Source: Methanobacterium sp. UBA294 (GTDB lineage Archaea; Methanobacteriota; Methanobacteria; Methanobacteriales; Methanobacteriaceae). From it: a DNA stretch of 24,513 nt. This document shows, one piece after another, positions 15,734 to 23,419 of the stretch. The position numbers and the translations under genes were made by a program. The stretch spans positions 262,078 to 286,590 of the forward strand of contig DACB01000007.1 of the NCBI GenBank assembly GCA_002494495.1, in the 5' to 3' direction. The notes beneath the pieces were generated by a model. The model ran no database searches and was not told where the DNA came from. It saw only the letters and a list, made by a program, of their open reading frames with translations. Position 1 is the first letter of the stretch, and the number at the start of each line of letters is the position of its first letter.

Positions 15734-16519
15734 ATGAGCGAGATTATAGCTATATTAAATCAGAAGGGGGGTTGTGGTAAAACTACCACTGCTGTAAATC
15801 TTTCAGCAGCACTGGCTCAATCTGATAGGAAAGTTTTAGTAATAGATATGGATCCTCAAGGTAATGCCACAACAGGACTGGGAATTAATAAAAATAACCA
15901 GACTAATACTATATATTCAATTTTAACAGGGGATAACAGTATAATGGAAACCATTGTCGAAACCAGTGTACCACAATTGGATATTGTACCGAGTAACATA
16001 GATTTAAGTGGTGCGGAACTCGAGTTGAGTAAAACAATAGGTCCACATTCAATTTTAAAGGAAGCTTTAGATGGTTTTGTGGATAACTATGATTATATTT
16101 TCATTGATGTCCCTCCTTCCCTTGGGTTGTTGACTTTGAATTCAATCGTGGCGTCGGATAGCGTTATCATACCAATTCAAGCTGAATTCTATGCGTTAGA
16201 GGGAATGGCAGATTTACTCCAGGCCATGGAACTGGTAAAATCTCGTTTGAATAGCCCTTCTCCAATTAAGGGTATTCTATTAACATTGTATGATTCCAGG
16301 ACACGTTTGGGCAGGGACGTATACAACAACGTAAAACAGTACTTTGGAGAAACGGAAAATATTTTCAAGACCACCATTCCCCGCAACGTAAAGTTAGCAG
16401 AAGCTCCCAGCCATGGCATACCATGTATAATATATGATGAAGAATGCAGCGGTACAGAAGCTTATCAAAATCTGGCTAAAGAAATAATAAGTATGGAGGG
16501 CCAGGGGGACAACAAATGA
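15734..16519 (+). CDS. parA: ParA/Soj-type chromosome-partition ATPase
   Basis: A 261-residue ATPase closely resembling bacterial chromosomal Soj/ParA rather than archaeal MinD/Mrp. The deviant Walker A is KGGCGKTT (residues 11-18), Walker A' is VIDMDPQGNATTGLG (D38, D40), and Walker B is YIFIDVPPS (D125). The Soj-specific block TTIPRNVKLAEAPSHG with YDEECSGTEAYQNLA is well kept. No N-terminal helix-turn-helix is present, unlike type Ia plasmid ParA. The frame opens at TTG 15719, but ATG 15734 with GGAGGTGA upstream is clearly the start. It overlaps the next gene by 4 nt (ATGA). Such proteins bind non-specific DNA as ATP dimers and move centromere-bound partner complexes. Confidence 0.95.
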   Translation: MSEIIAILNQKGGCGKTTTAVNLSAALAQSDRKVLVIDMDPQGNATTGLGINKNNQTNTIYSILTGDNSIMETIVETSVPQLDIVPSNIDLSGAELELSKTIGPHSILKEALDGFVDNYDYIFIDVPPSLGLLTLNSIVASDSVIIPIQAEFYALEGMADLLQAMELVKSRLNSPSPIKGILLTLYDSRTRLGRDVYNNVKQYFGETENIFKTTIPRNVKLAEAPSHGIPCIIYDEECSGTEAYQNLAKEIISMEGQGDNK

Positions 16520-16920
16520 GCCCTAGAAAAAAACGGGAAAGCGCCCTGGGGAGAGGTTTAGATGCCCTTATCCGAAAGGACTATCTTGATGAGGAAGAAG
16601 GACAACCAAAGAAAACTGAAAAAAGGCATATAAAAGCTGAAGCTTTACAAGAGGAAAAAACTGAAATTACTGATGAAATTAGGCCAAAAGAAACAAAAAT
16701 TTCCAATATGGATGAAAAAATAGTTGATGCAGTGCTTTTAGATGTGCATAAAAACCCCAGAATATCCCTATGGTCTGCCAAGTCAGCGGCTGTTTTAAGA
16801 TTTTTAAAGAAAACAAAACCAGAATTCAGCATCAGCAATGAGGCATCCCTCCTTATAGAGGAAGCAGTGAAGGAAAAGTACCCGGATATGTGGGAGATAT
16901 TCGAGGATAAGGGGTTGTAA
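16516..16920 (+). CDS. Mini-ParB: ParB N-terminal ParA-activating motif plus a novel C-terminal domain
   Basis: A 134-residue protein whose start ATG overlaps the parA stop. Residues 7-20 (RESALGRGLDALIR) reproduce the LGRGLDALI motif at the extreme N terminus of bacterial ParB. There it contacts ParA and its basic residue stimulates ATP hydrolysis. Residues 22-70 are a charged, probably disordered linker. Residues 71-134 form a predicted three-helix unit (IVDAVLLDVHKN, WSAKSAAVLRFLKK, NEASLLIEEAVKEKYPDMWEIFED). No GERRxRA CTP-binding motif and no ParB helix-turn-helix are present. By position it should be the DNA-binding or adaptor partner of ParA, analogous to SegB of Sulfolobus, though no ribbon-helix-helix is evident. 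The ParA link is strong; DNA binding is inferred. Confidence 0.75.
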   Translation: MSPRKKRESALGRGLDALIRKDYLDEEEGQPKKTEKRHIKAEALQEEKTEITDEIRPKETKISNMDEKIVDAVLLDVHKNPRISLWSAKSAAVLRFLKKTKPEFSISNEASLLIEEAVKEKYPDMWEIFEDKGL

Positions 16921-16925
16921 ATTAG

Positions 16926-16980
16926 AAGTTATAACTTATAAGTTCATATGTTATAACTTATACCTGATCACTTATAAGTT
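16926..16980. repeat. Repeat array B (TTATAACTTATAA type), downstream of mini-ParB
   Basis: AAGTTATAACTTATAAGTT (16926-16944), TTATAACTTATA (16951-16962) and CTTATAAGTT (16971-16980). The first contains the perfect 12-bp palindrome AACTTATAAGTT (16933-16944) overlapping GTTATAAC. The array starts 6 nt after the mini-ParB stop and fills the gap to the convergent radical SAM gene. With array A it brackets the parA operon, as centromere-like sites often do. Confidence 0.78.
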
Positions 16981-17015
16981 AAAGTAGAATAAATAACTGA
17001 TGTATTACCTAAAAA

Positions 17016-18143
17016 CTAAAATTCTAGAGTTGACTGATAATTTTTATTTAATTTAATAAATGGTTCAGCTCGTTTAATAACCACACCAATTTTCTTTAAT
17101 TCTTCCAATTTAAGAATATTTTTACCAGCTTTTCTAGATTGGATGATTCTTTTTGCGGATATTTTGCCTATTCCAGGCACTCTCAGGAGATCTTTAAAAG
17201 AAGCTTCATTGATTTCCATTGGATATTTTTCTTCATGTTCTAATGCAGCTATATATTTAGGATCTCTATCTAAATTCAAATTACCATCATCATCAAAAAC
17301 CAATTCCTTTAAATCAAATCCATAGGAATTCAGTAGGTGATCAGCTTGGTACAATCTTGGGCTTCTTTTTGGATGGGGTTCTGCATGAGATTCCAAGGGG
17401 GTGTCTTTAACAGCCTCAAATGGGCTAAAATAACTTCTTTTAAGATCCATCTTCTTGTACAACCAGTCAGCCTTCTCCAGTATCTGCAGGTCAGTTTCAT
17501 CACCTGCACCCACCAGAAACTGAGTAGTTTGTCCTGATGGAGAAAATTGTTTATTACCACTTAGAAGTTTTTTAATCCACTTCATGCGTCTTATAATATC
17601 TGTATCATAATTTTTGGTTGTGGAAAGATTTTCCATCCCTTCACTGGTAGCAGATTCCAAGTTAATGCTTACTCGGTCTGCCAGACTCACTGCCCTTTTA
17701 ATTAAATCATAGGGACTACCTGGTAAGATTTTTAAATGTATATATCCCTGGTATCCATGTTTCATCCTTAATTTGTGAGCCACTTCCACCATATTTTCCA
17801 TAGAATATTCAGGGTCTCTGGGGATCCCGGAACTTAAAAATAAACCTTCAACCAACTGGTTATGATAATATTCAAGAAATATGGAAGTAACATCTTCAGG
17901 TGAAAATTCTACCCGGTTAAAATTGTGTCTGTTGTGATTGACACAGTACCTACAGTCATTGGAACATTTATTGGTCATCAACACCTTAAACAATGGTACA
18001 GTACAACCATCCCGGATACTGGCATGGTAGATTCCTGGTAACTTGTTTGCCAGGAAGTTATCTGTATTGGTGTTAATGTAGTTGCACCGGTCGAATTTGG
18101 CACTTTCACCAAGGATTTCTAGTTTTTTGCTTAAATTGGTCAT
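17016..18143 (-). CDS. Radical SAM protein with C-terminal helix-hairpin-helix (putative DNA modification/repair family)
   Basis: A 375-residue radical SAM protein. The [4Fe-4S] motif is C60-x3-C64-x2-C67 (KCSNDCRYCVNH). A SAM-barrel follows (GLFLSSGI, YIHLKILPG, RVSINLESAT, TTQFLVGAGDET). The C terminus has a helix-hairpin-helix DNA-binding element, LLRVPGIGKISAKRII (residues 319-334), with a second helical hairpin after it. This architecture matches the family annotated as putative DNA modification/repair radical SAM protein. In bacteria that family is usually paired with a uracil-DNA-glycosylase-like gene; no such partner is adjacent here. The reaction is unknown. ATG 18143 has no evident ribosome-binding site. 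The gene faces the parA operon. Confidence 0.85.
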   Translation of the reverse strand: MTNLSKKLEILGESAKFDRCNYINTNTDNFLANKLPGIYHASIRDGCTVPLFKVLMTNKCSNDCRYCVNHNRHNFNRVEFSPEDVTSIFLEYYHNQLVEGLFLSSGIPRDPEYSMENMVEVAHKLRMKHGYQGYIHLKILPGSPYDLIKRAVSLADRVSINLESATSEGMENLSTTKNYDTDIIRRMKWIKKLLSGNKQFSPSGQTTQFLVGAGDETDLQILEKADWLYKKMDLKRSYFSPFEAVKDTPLESHAEPHPKRSPRLYQADHLLNSYGFDLKELVFDDDGNLNLDRDPKYIAALEHEEKYPMEINEASFKDLLRVPGIGKISAKRIIQSRKAGKNILKLEELKKIGVVIKRAEPFIKLNKNYQSTLEF

Positions 18144-18235
18144 GGTTAGATGTGTTAATTTTTTCTCTCAAACATGATTCAAGAATATAGATGTATTTAG
18201 TTAATCTTAATACTAAAATCTTCCCCAGACAAATC

Positions 18236-18250
18236 TTATTTAAATAAAAT
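18236..18250 (+). promoter_or_regulatory. TATA box placing the cfbB start site at or next to its ATG
   Basis: TTATTTAAATAAAAT (18236-18250) has its TATA core centred near 18243, 26 bp before the A of ATG 18269. Archaeal transcription starts about 25 bp from the TATA box, and no ribosome-binding site precedes the ATG. Both point to a leaderless message. Confidence 0.55.
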
Positions 18251-18268
18251 CATTCCTATTAATATAAT

Positions 18269-19618
18269 ATGAGATTAGTCCTTGCAGGAACTGGAAGCGC
18301 AGTAGGAAAAACAACCATCGCTACAGGGATAATGAAAGCATTATCCAACGAATACACTGTACAACCCTTTAAAGTGGGCCCTGATCATATAGATCCCACC
18401 TATCATACCCTGGCTACTGGGAACTATTCACGGAACCTGGACTCCTTTTTCATGACTGATGGACAGATCAGACATGGATATGAAAGGAGTATGGAGATTA
18501 CAAAAGCTGATTTTGGGATTATTGAGGGTGTCAGGGGTCTTTATGAAGGCATCAGCCCTATAAGCGATGTGGGCAACACAGCATCCGTTGCCAAGGCACT
18601 GAATGCTCCTGTGGTCTTGATTTTGAACTCCCGCAGTTTGGTGAAAAGTGCTGCTGCAGTTATCCTGGGATTTAAAACACTGGATCCCACCATAGATATC
18701 AGGGGTGTGATTTTAAATCAAGTAAAAAACCGAAAACACTACCTCAAAACCAAGGAGGCTGTTGAAACCCTAGCAAAAACTGAAGTGGTGGGAGGAATAC
18801 CTCGGGACGATGCAATACGCGTGGAGAGCAGGCACCTGGGCTTAGTACCTGCAATGGAAAAGGAAAGCATTTTAGAATCCATTAATAAATGGGGGGAAAT
18901 GGTTAAGGATTACATTGACCTGGATAAATTAATATCCATTATGAAACAAACAGATAAGCTCCCCCCTGGAAGGCAAAGGCTTTGGGAAACCAAAAACCGC
19001 CAGAAAGTTAAAATTGGGGTGGCTATGGATGAAGCTTTCAACTTTTATTACCGTGATAATCTAGATGCCCTGGAAGAGAACAAAGCAAAAATTGTCTACT
19101 TCAGCCCACTCCATGATGAAGAATTACCCGACGTAGATGGGGTCTACATTGGTGGGGGTTATCCTGAAATTTTCGCCAGGCAATTAGAAAGTAACCAGTC
19201 CATGCGTAATTCTATTCTCGGATTAAATGAAGAAGGAAGGCCTATTTATGCTGAATGTGGTGGTTTAATGTATATTAGCCGCTCAATTAACTCGTATAAG
19301 ATGTGTAACATATTTAATTACCATTCCTTCATGATGAAAAAGCCCCAGGCTTTAAGTTATGTTATATCTAAAGCTAAAAAGAAGAGTATAATAGCAGATA
19401 AAGATGACATGCTAAAAGGGCATGAGTTCCACTACTCAAAAGTCGATATAAAAGATAAAAACCCCAAGTTTGCCTTTGAAATATTAAGGGGGAAAGGCAT
19501 AATAGATAATAAGGATGGGTTGATGTTGAAAAATACAGTGGCAAGTTATATTCATATTCATACAGCGGCATATCCTTCCTTTGCTTCTAATTTAACAACA
19601 AGTTCTAAAGAACTGTAA
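18269..19618 (+). CDS. cfbB: Cobyrinate / Ni-sirohydrochlorin a,c-diamide synthase
   Basis: A 449-residue CbiA-family amidotransferase. It uses ATP and glutamine to amidate the a and c carboxylates of a tetrapyrrole. In methanogens the archaeal enzyme serves Ni-sirohydrochlorin on the way to coenzyme F430 and may also serve cobyrinate. Walker A is GTGSAVGKTT (residues 7-16), and VRGLYEGIS near residue 90 is a CbiA signature. The C-terminal class I glutaminase domain has the nucleophile C330 in AECGGLMY and its His in YIHIHTAAYP (H429/H431). The start follows the family pattern (MRLVLAGTGS). The Wzy-like gene begins 19 nt after its stop. Confidence 0.92.
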   Translation: MRLVLAGTGSAVGKTTIATGIMKALSNEYTVQPFKVGPDHIDPTYHTLATGNYSRNLDSFFMTDGQIRHGYERSMEITKADFGIIEGVRGLYEGISPISDVGNTASVAKALNAPVVLILNSRSLVKSAAAVILGFKTLDPTIDIRGVILNQVKNRKHYLKTKEAVETLAKTEVVGGIPRDDAIRVESRHLGLVPAMEKESILESINKWGEMVKDYIDLDKLISIMKQTDKLPPGRQRLWETKNRQKVKIGVAMDEAFNFYYRDNLDALEENKAKIVYFSPLHDEELPDVDGVYIGGGYPEIFARQLESNQSMRNSILGLNEEGRPIYAECGGLMYISRSINSYKMCNIFNYHSFMMKKPQALSYVISKAKKKSIIADKDDMLKGHEFHYSKVDIKDKNPKFAFEILRGKGIIDNKDGLMLKNTVASYIHIHTAAYPSFASNLTTSSKEL

Positions 19619-19636
19619 TACCTGGAGAATAAAAAG

Positions 19637-20803
19637 GTGACCTTTACTCAAAACATCAAACAGATAGTTAACAACATAGATATCTTCTCCCCCTACATAA
19701 TAGTGGTTTTTGTTTTAATCTATGTTGCTTTGGCTGCTTTAGGCTATTATTACCACATAAGGAACTTGGATTGGGCCGATTCCATTACATACTATTATAT
19801 CATATTTGGAATGGCAATTTTCATCCTTGGGTTGTCCATCCCTAGAATCACAAGCAATTTCAAGAAATTCACTCTAAAGATAGATGGTTCCAAAAAATCT
19901 CCATGGTACAGTAAAATAAGACTTCTCGTTAATGAGAAAGTGCTTTTTTCTTTAGTTATCCTGGCCATTGTTTTACAAGGTGTTAACTTAGCCATATTAG
20001 GCGGTATACCTTTACTCAGTGGCTACCTTAAATTTCAAGCAACAACGGATCTCTGGCGCATAGCTTATGTTATTTTCCTTCCATCATTAAACCTTTTACT
20101 TGCAAAATATCCCCGTAAATGGTATTACATCTTATTTGTTGTTGGATTAATTCTTTTTGCGATAAATGGATACAGGACTTCCTCTATGGCCATTATTTTG
20201 AGTGTTATCATCACTACCTATTATACCATGCGTCTTAAAGCAAAATACGTTCTTATTTTAATTGGTTTAATGGCAATTATTGGTATTGCCCTGGGTTATG
20301 TTGCAGTAAAGGCCATCCAATGGCAGACCTGGGTTTTAAACCCATTGGAATTGGTATTTTATAGAGCGGGTTTTACCATGATGGTCCTGGATAAAATAGC
20401 TCACATGCCTGGATTAACTGGTGGAGAACTCTTTCATCAGGCACTTACTGGAGGACACCCAAGAGTCACTGTGGGGGAGGTTGTTCTGGGTTACAGACCA
20501 GTTAATGGCATCACCACCAGTATCACTTCAACTCTTTTTGGACCTGCCATACTAGATTTCGGAGCATGGGGATTAGCTGTGCAGATGTTTCTTTTTGGAT
20601 TAATAATCAGATTTATGCACAGTGCACAGAAAATAGCAGGAGGAGCATTCATTGGTTTATATGCTATTATCCTTGCCCATACCTTAATCTGGATAGAAAC
20701 AGGCCCAACAGATGGTATGGTATGGTTTTTCTATGGATTGGGGATAATATCTCTTATAATATTCTATTGGCTATATTTAAGGAACAATAAAACCTTAAAT
20801 TAA
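19637..20803 (+). CDS. Multi-pass membrane protein, Wzy-like oligosaccharide repeat-unit polymerase
   Basis: A 388-residue protein with about ten hydrophobic membrane segments. It starts at GTG 19637, eight bases after GGAG (19623-19626). Segment order and landmarks fit the O-antigen/oligosaccharide repeat-unit polymerase group: GGIPLLSG after the third or fourth segment, FAINGYRTSSMAI in the middle, a long outer loop (HMPGLTGGELFHQALTGGHP), then NGITTSITSTLFGPAILDFG before the last segments. Such proteins join lipid-linked sugar units outside the membrane. It follows cfbB closely and is likely cotranscribed, but no glycosyltransferase genes are nearby. The family call is from pattern and could be another polytopic enzyme. 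Confidence 0.7.
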   Translation: MTFTQNIKQIVNNIDIFSPYIIVVFVLIYVALAALGYYYHIRNLDWADSITYYYIIFGMAIFILGLSIPRITSNFKKFTLKIDGSKKSPWYSKIRLLVNEKVLFSLVILAIVLQGVNLAILGGIPLLSGYLKFQATTDLWRIAYVIFLPSLNLLLAKYPRKWYYILFVVGLILFAINGYRTSSMAIILSVIITTYYTMRLKAKYVLILIGLMAIIGIALGYVAVKAIQWQTWVLNPLELVFYRAGFTMMVLDKIAHMPGLTGGELFHQALTGGHPRVTVGEVVLGYRPVNGITTSITSTLFGPAILDFGAWGLAVQMFLFGLIIRFMHSAQKIAGGAFIGLYAIILAHTLIWIETGPTDGMVWFFYGLGIISLIIFYWLYLRNNKTLN

Positions 20804-20838
20804 TACACTGGACATTTAATGAAATTTATATAATAAAT

Positions 20839-20852
20839 TTTACACTTGAAAT
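20839..20852 (+). other. Single site resembling the Methanobacteriales Orc1/Cdc6 origin box
   Basis: TTTACACTTGAAAT sits between the Wzy-like gene and mtd. It resembles the repeated origin-recognition box that I recall for Methanothermobacter. Only one copy is visible and there is no cdc6 gene or AT-rich unwinding element, so it is not an origin by itself. It may be chance. Confidence 0.25.
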
Positions 20853-20918
20853 ATACGTCTTATTTTTAGAAAAAGTATTACTCGGGATATTTGTCCATAG
20901 GTTCCCAATTCAAGTATG

Positions 20919-20928
20919 TTATATAAAT
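20919..20928 (+). promoter_or_regulatory. mtd promoter TATA box
   Basis: TTATATAAAT at 20919-20928 predicts a start near 20950 and a leader of about 45 nt ending in CGGTGATAAA before ATG 20995. A weaker AATACTTATTT at 20953-20963 is an alternative with a shorter leader. Confidence 0.5.
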
Positions 20929-20994
20929 ATGATTTAAAAAAATTAAATCAAAAAATACTTATTTGATTATCCAGATAGCAATTTCGGTGATAAA

Positions 20995-21822
<828 letters not shown>

Positions 21823-21832
21823 ATTGAATAAT

Positions 21833-21870
21833 AAGCAGTCGTTGGACTGCTTCTTTTTTTTATTTTTTTT
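21833..21870 (+). terminator. Hairpin plus T-tract terminator of mtd
   Basis: AAGCAGTC (21833-21840), loop GTTG, GACTGCTT (21845-21852): a perfect 8-bp stem. It is followed by TTCTTTTTTTTATTTTTTTT up to about 21870. It begins 10 nt after the mtd stop and separates mtd from the convergent hisB. It looks like a bacterial intrinsic terminator; archaea need mainly the T-tract. Confidence 0.85.
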
Positions 21871-21886
21871 ATTATACTTAGTTTAA

Positions 21887-22465
21887 TTAAATTACACCCT
21901 TGGTGCTGGGTATGGATTCATGGGTAACTCTGGTTGCATCGTGTAATGCCCGTGCAAGCGCTTTAAATAGGGCTTCTATTTGATGGTGGTCGTTTTCACC
22001 CTCACATCTAGCATGTAAGTTTAACTTTCCATTTTGTGCCAAGGACTCCAGGAAATGTCCCACGTTTTCTGTGCTTAACTCGCCCACTTTGACATTTTTA
22101 AATGGCAAATCTAATATGGTGTAACTTCTCCCTGATAGATCCAGGGCAACCATAGCCAACGCTTCATCCATGGGAATCAGAGCATGAGCCATTCTTCGAA
22201 CGCCTTTTTTATTTCCCAAGGCTTCGTTTAATGCTTCACCTAAAAGTATCCCAATATCTTCAACTGTGTGATGATCGTCGATCCCCAGATCTCCTACAGC
22301 TTCAACTTCCAGGTCAAATAGACTATGTCTTGCAAAAGATTCCAGCATATGATCGAAGAATTCGATTCCTGTGTTTATCTGGGATTTACCTTCGCCATCG
22401 AGGTTTAAAAATATGGTTATGTCTGTTTCATTAGTCTTCCTGGATAACTTTTTCTTTCTCTCCAT
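21887..22465 (-). CDS. hisB: Imidazoleglycerol-phosphate dehydratase
   Basis: A 192-residue monofunctional IGP dehydratase of histidine synthesis. Metal-binding His/Glu motifs are FFDHMLESFARH, DDHHTVEDIGILLGEAL and the matching ENDHHQIEALFKALARAL. The HHTVED and DHHQIEA blocks bind two Mn ions in the family. Two in-frame ATGs exist, at 22474 and 22465; the second, MERKKKLSRKTNET, gives the more typical length and has GAGATGG upstream. Both lie inside the end of the ferredoxin gene, so the overlap is 35 or 44 nt and translation is likely coupled. Confidence 0.96.
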   Translation of the reverse strand: MERKKKLSRKTNETDITIFLNLDGEGKSQINTGIEFFDHMLESFARHSLFDLEVEAVGDLGIDDHHTVEDIGILLGEALNEALGNKKGVRRMAHALIPMDEALAMVALDLSGRSYTILDLPFKNVKVGELSTENVGHFLESLAQNGKLNLHARCEGENDHHQIEALFKALARALHDATRVTHESIPSTKGVI

Positions 22466-22658
22466 AATGACCATCTCTTATTACATGTATAGCTCCTTCA
22501 GGACATTTTGATGCACATATGGTACATAAATGGCAGAATTGTAAATTTCCTGCTTCTGCTTTACCATTTTTTATAGTCCAGATCACCGGACCCTTAGGGC
22601 AGGTTTCCTTACATGTTCCGCAGCCAGTACATTTATTCTTATCAACTTCAATTCTCAT
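22431..22658 (-). CDS. 2[4Fe-4S] ferredoxin
   Basis: A 75-residue ferredoxin with two full cluster motifs: C10-x2-C13-x2-C16-x3-C20-P and C42-x2-C45-x2-C48-x3-C52-P. This is the classic arrangement for two [4Fe-4S] clusters. A slightly longer insert between the motifs (GPVIWTIKNGKAEAGNLQ) and an 18-residue charged tail set it apart from minimal clostridial ferredoxins. ATG 22658 follows AAGGTAATTTTT. It precedes hisB with overlapping frames. Its electron-transfer partner is unknown; histidine synthesis at the IGP step needs none. Repeat array C starts 10 nt before the start codon. Confidence 0.93.
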   Translation of the reverse strand: MRIEVDKNKCTGCGTCKETCPKGPVIWTIKNGKAEAGNLQFCHLCTICASKCPEGAIHVIRDGHYGEKEKVIQED

Positions 22659-22667
22659 AAAAATTAC

Positions 22668-22804
22668 CTTATAACTTATAACTTTTAAGTTCTTTATTTA
22701 TTAAAAATTAACGGATTTTCTTTATTTATTATTTCTATACATTTAAAACCCTTATTACTTATAACTTATAACAATGAAGTTATCATTTATAACTTATAAC
22801 TAAT
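22668..22804. repeat. Repeat array C (TTATAACTTATAA type), between ferredoxin and flavoprotein genes
   Basis: Two clusters. C1 is CTTATAACTTATAAC running into TTTTAAGTT (22668-22691), covering the ferredoxin leader or promoter. C2 (22752-22804) has ACTTATAACTTATAAC (22757-22772) and the inverted pair AAGTTAT-CATTT-ATAACTT (22777-22795), then ATAAC again. TATCATTTATAACTTAT (22781-22797) matches array A before parA at 16 of 17 bases. The clusters lie about 5.7 kb from the parA operon with unrelated genes between, so this is a dispersed family of sites. Confidence 0.75.
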
Positions 22805-22828
22805 AATTAATCTTAAAACAGAACTATC

Positions 22829-23419
22829 TTATTCCTCTTCTTTATACTCAAAATTTTTCAAGAAGTTTCCAAACTTTCTAACAGTCTTTCTCAAACTTCT
22901 AAATCCCTCTTCGTCTTCTTTAACTCCTTCCAGCGTATCTTGCGACCAAAAATTTGCACCCAGATTAGCACCAAAAGCACCTCCACCTATTGGAATTGCC
23001 CCGGTTAGTATGTAGTAGGTGAAGATTTGTTGTATAGCTAATTCCTGTCCTCCGGCCCTATCTCCACCAACGGCTATTGCCATACCAACCTTGTTACGCA
23101 TGAAGTTATAGTCAACTGCACCTAATGCCCTGGTACGATCCATAATTGCCTTAAGTTGTGCGCTTAAACCTCCATTGTAAATAGGTGTGGCCATTATCAA
23201 GCCATCAGCTTCAGTCATCAGGGGGTAGACTTCATACATATCATCCTTTCTGATACATTCACCATTGCGCATACAGTAATCACAATGCAAGCAAGGGTCA
23301 ATAGTCTTACCGCGCACACCAAAAAATTCAGTTTCAAAGCCCCTTTCTTCAAGCATCTTCAACGCTTCATTTAACACGTAATCAGTAGATTGTTTCCTTG
23401 GACTACTACATATTCCCAA
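22829..23419 (-). CDS. Iron-sulfur flavoprotein (NADPH-dependent FMN reductase family)
   Basis: A 196-residue flavodoxin-fold protein. The FMN phosphate loop is GICSSPRKQSTDY at the N terminus, and ATPIYNGGLSAQLKAIMDR is the flavin-site block. A compact motif C43-x2-C46-x2-C49-x5-C55 (CLHCDYCMRNGEC) matches the [4Fe-4S] signature of methanogen iron-sulfur flavoproteins, which pass electrons from ferredoxin and may reduce O2 or peroxide. The start is TTG 23419: no ATG or GTG is in frame before the upstream stop, and GGGGGT (23432-23437) lies 12 nt before it. The usual family start (M-K-x-L-G-I) would place initiation one to three codons earlier, at a non-standard ATA/ATC. Confidence 0.88.
   Translation of the reverse strand: MGICSSPRKQSTDYVLNEALKMLEERGFETEFFGVRGKTIDPCLHCDYCMRNGECIRKDDMYEVYPLMTEADGLIMATPIYNGGLSAQLKAIMDRTRALGAVDYNFMRNKVGMAIAVGGDRAGGQELAIQQIFTYYILTGAIPIGGGAFGANLGANFWSQDTLEGVKEDEEGFRSLRKTVRKFGNFLKNFEYKEEE

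Noticed and set aside
20804..20994. Replication origin near the origin-box-like site
   Set aside because: There is a single box, no inverted partner and no cdc6/orc1 gene adjacent.
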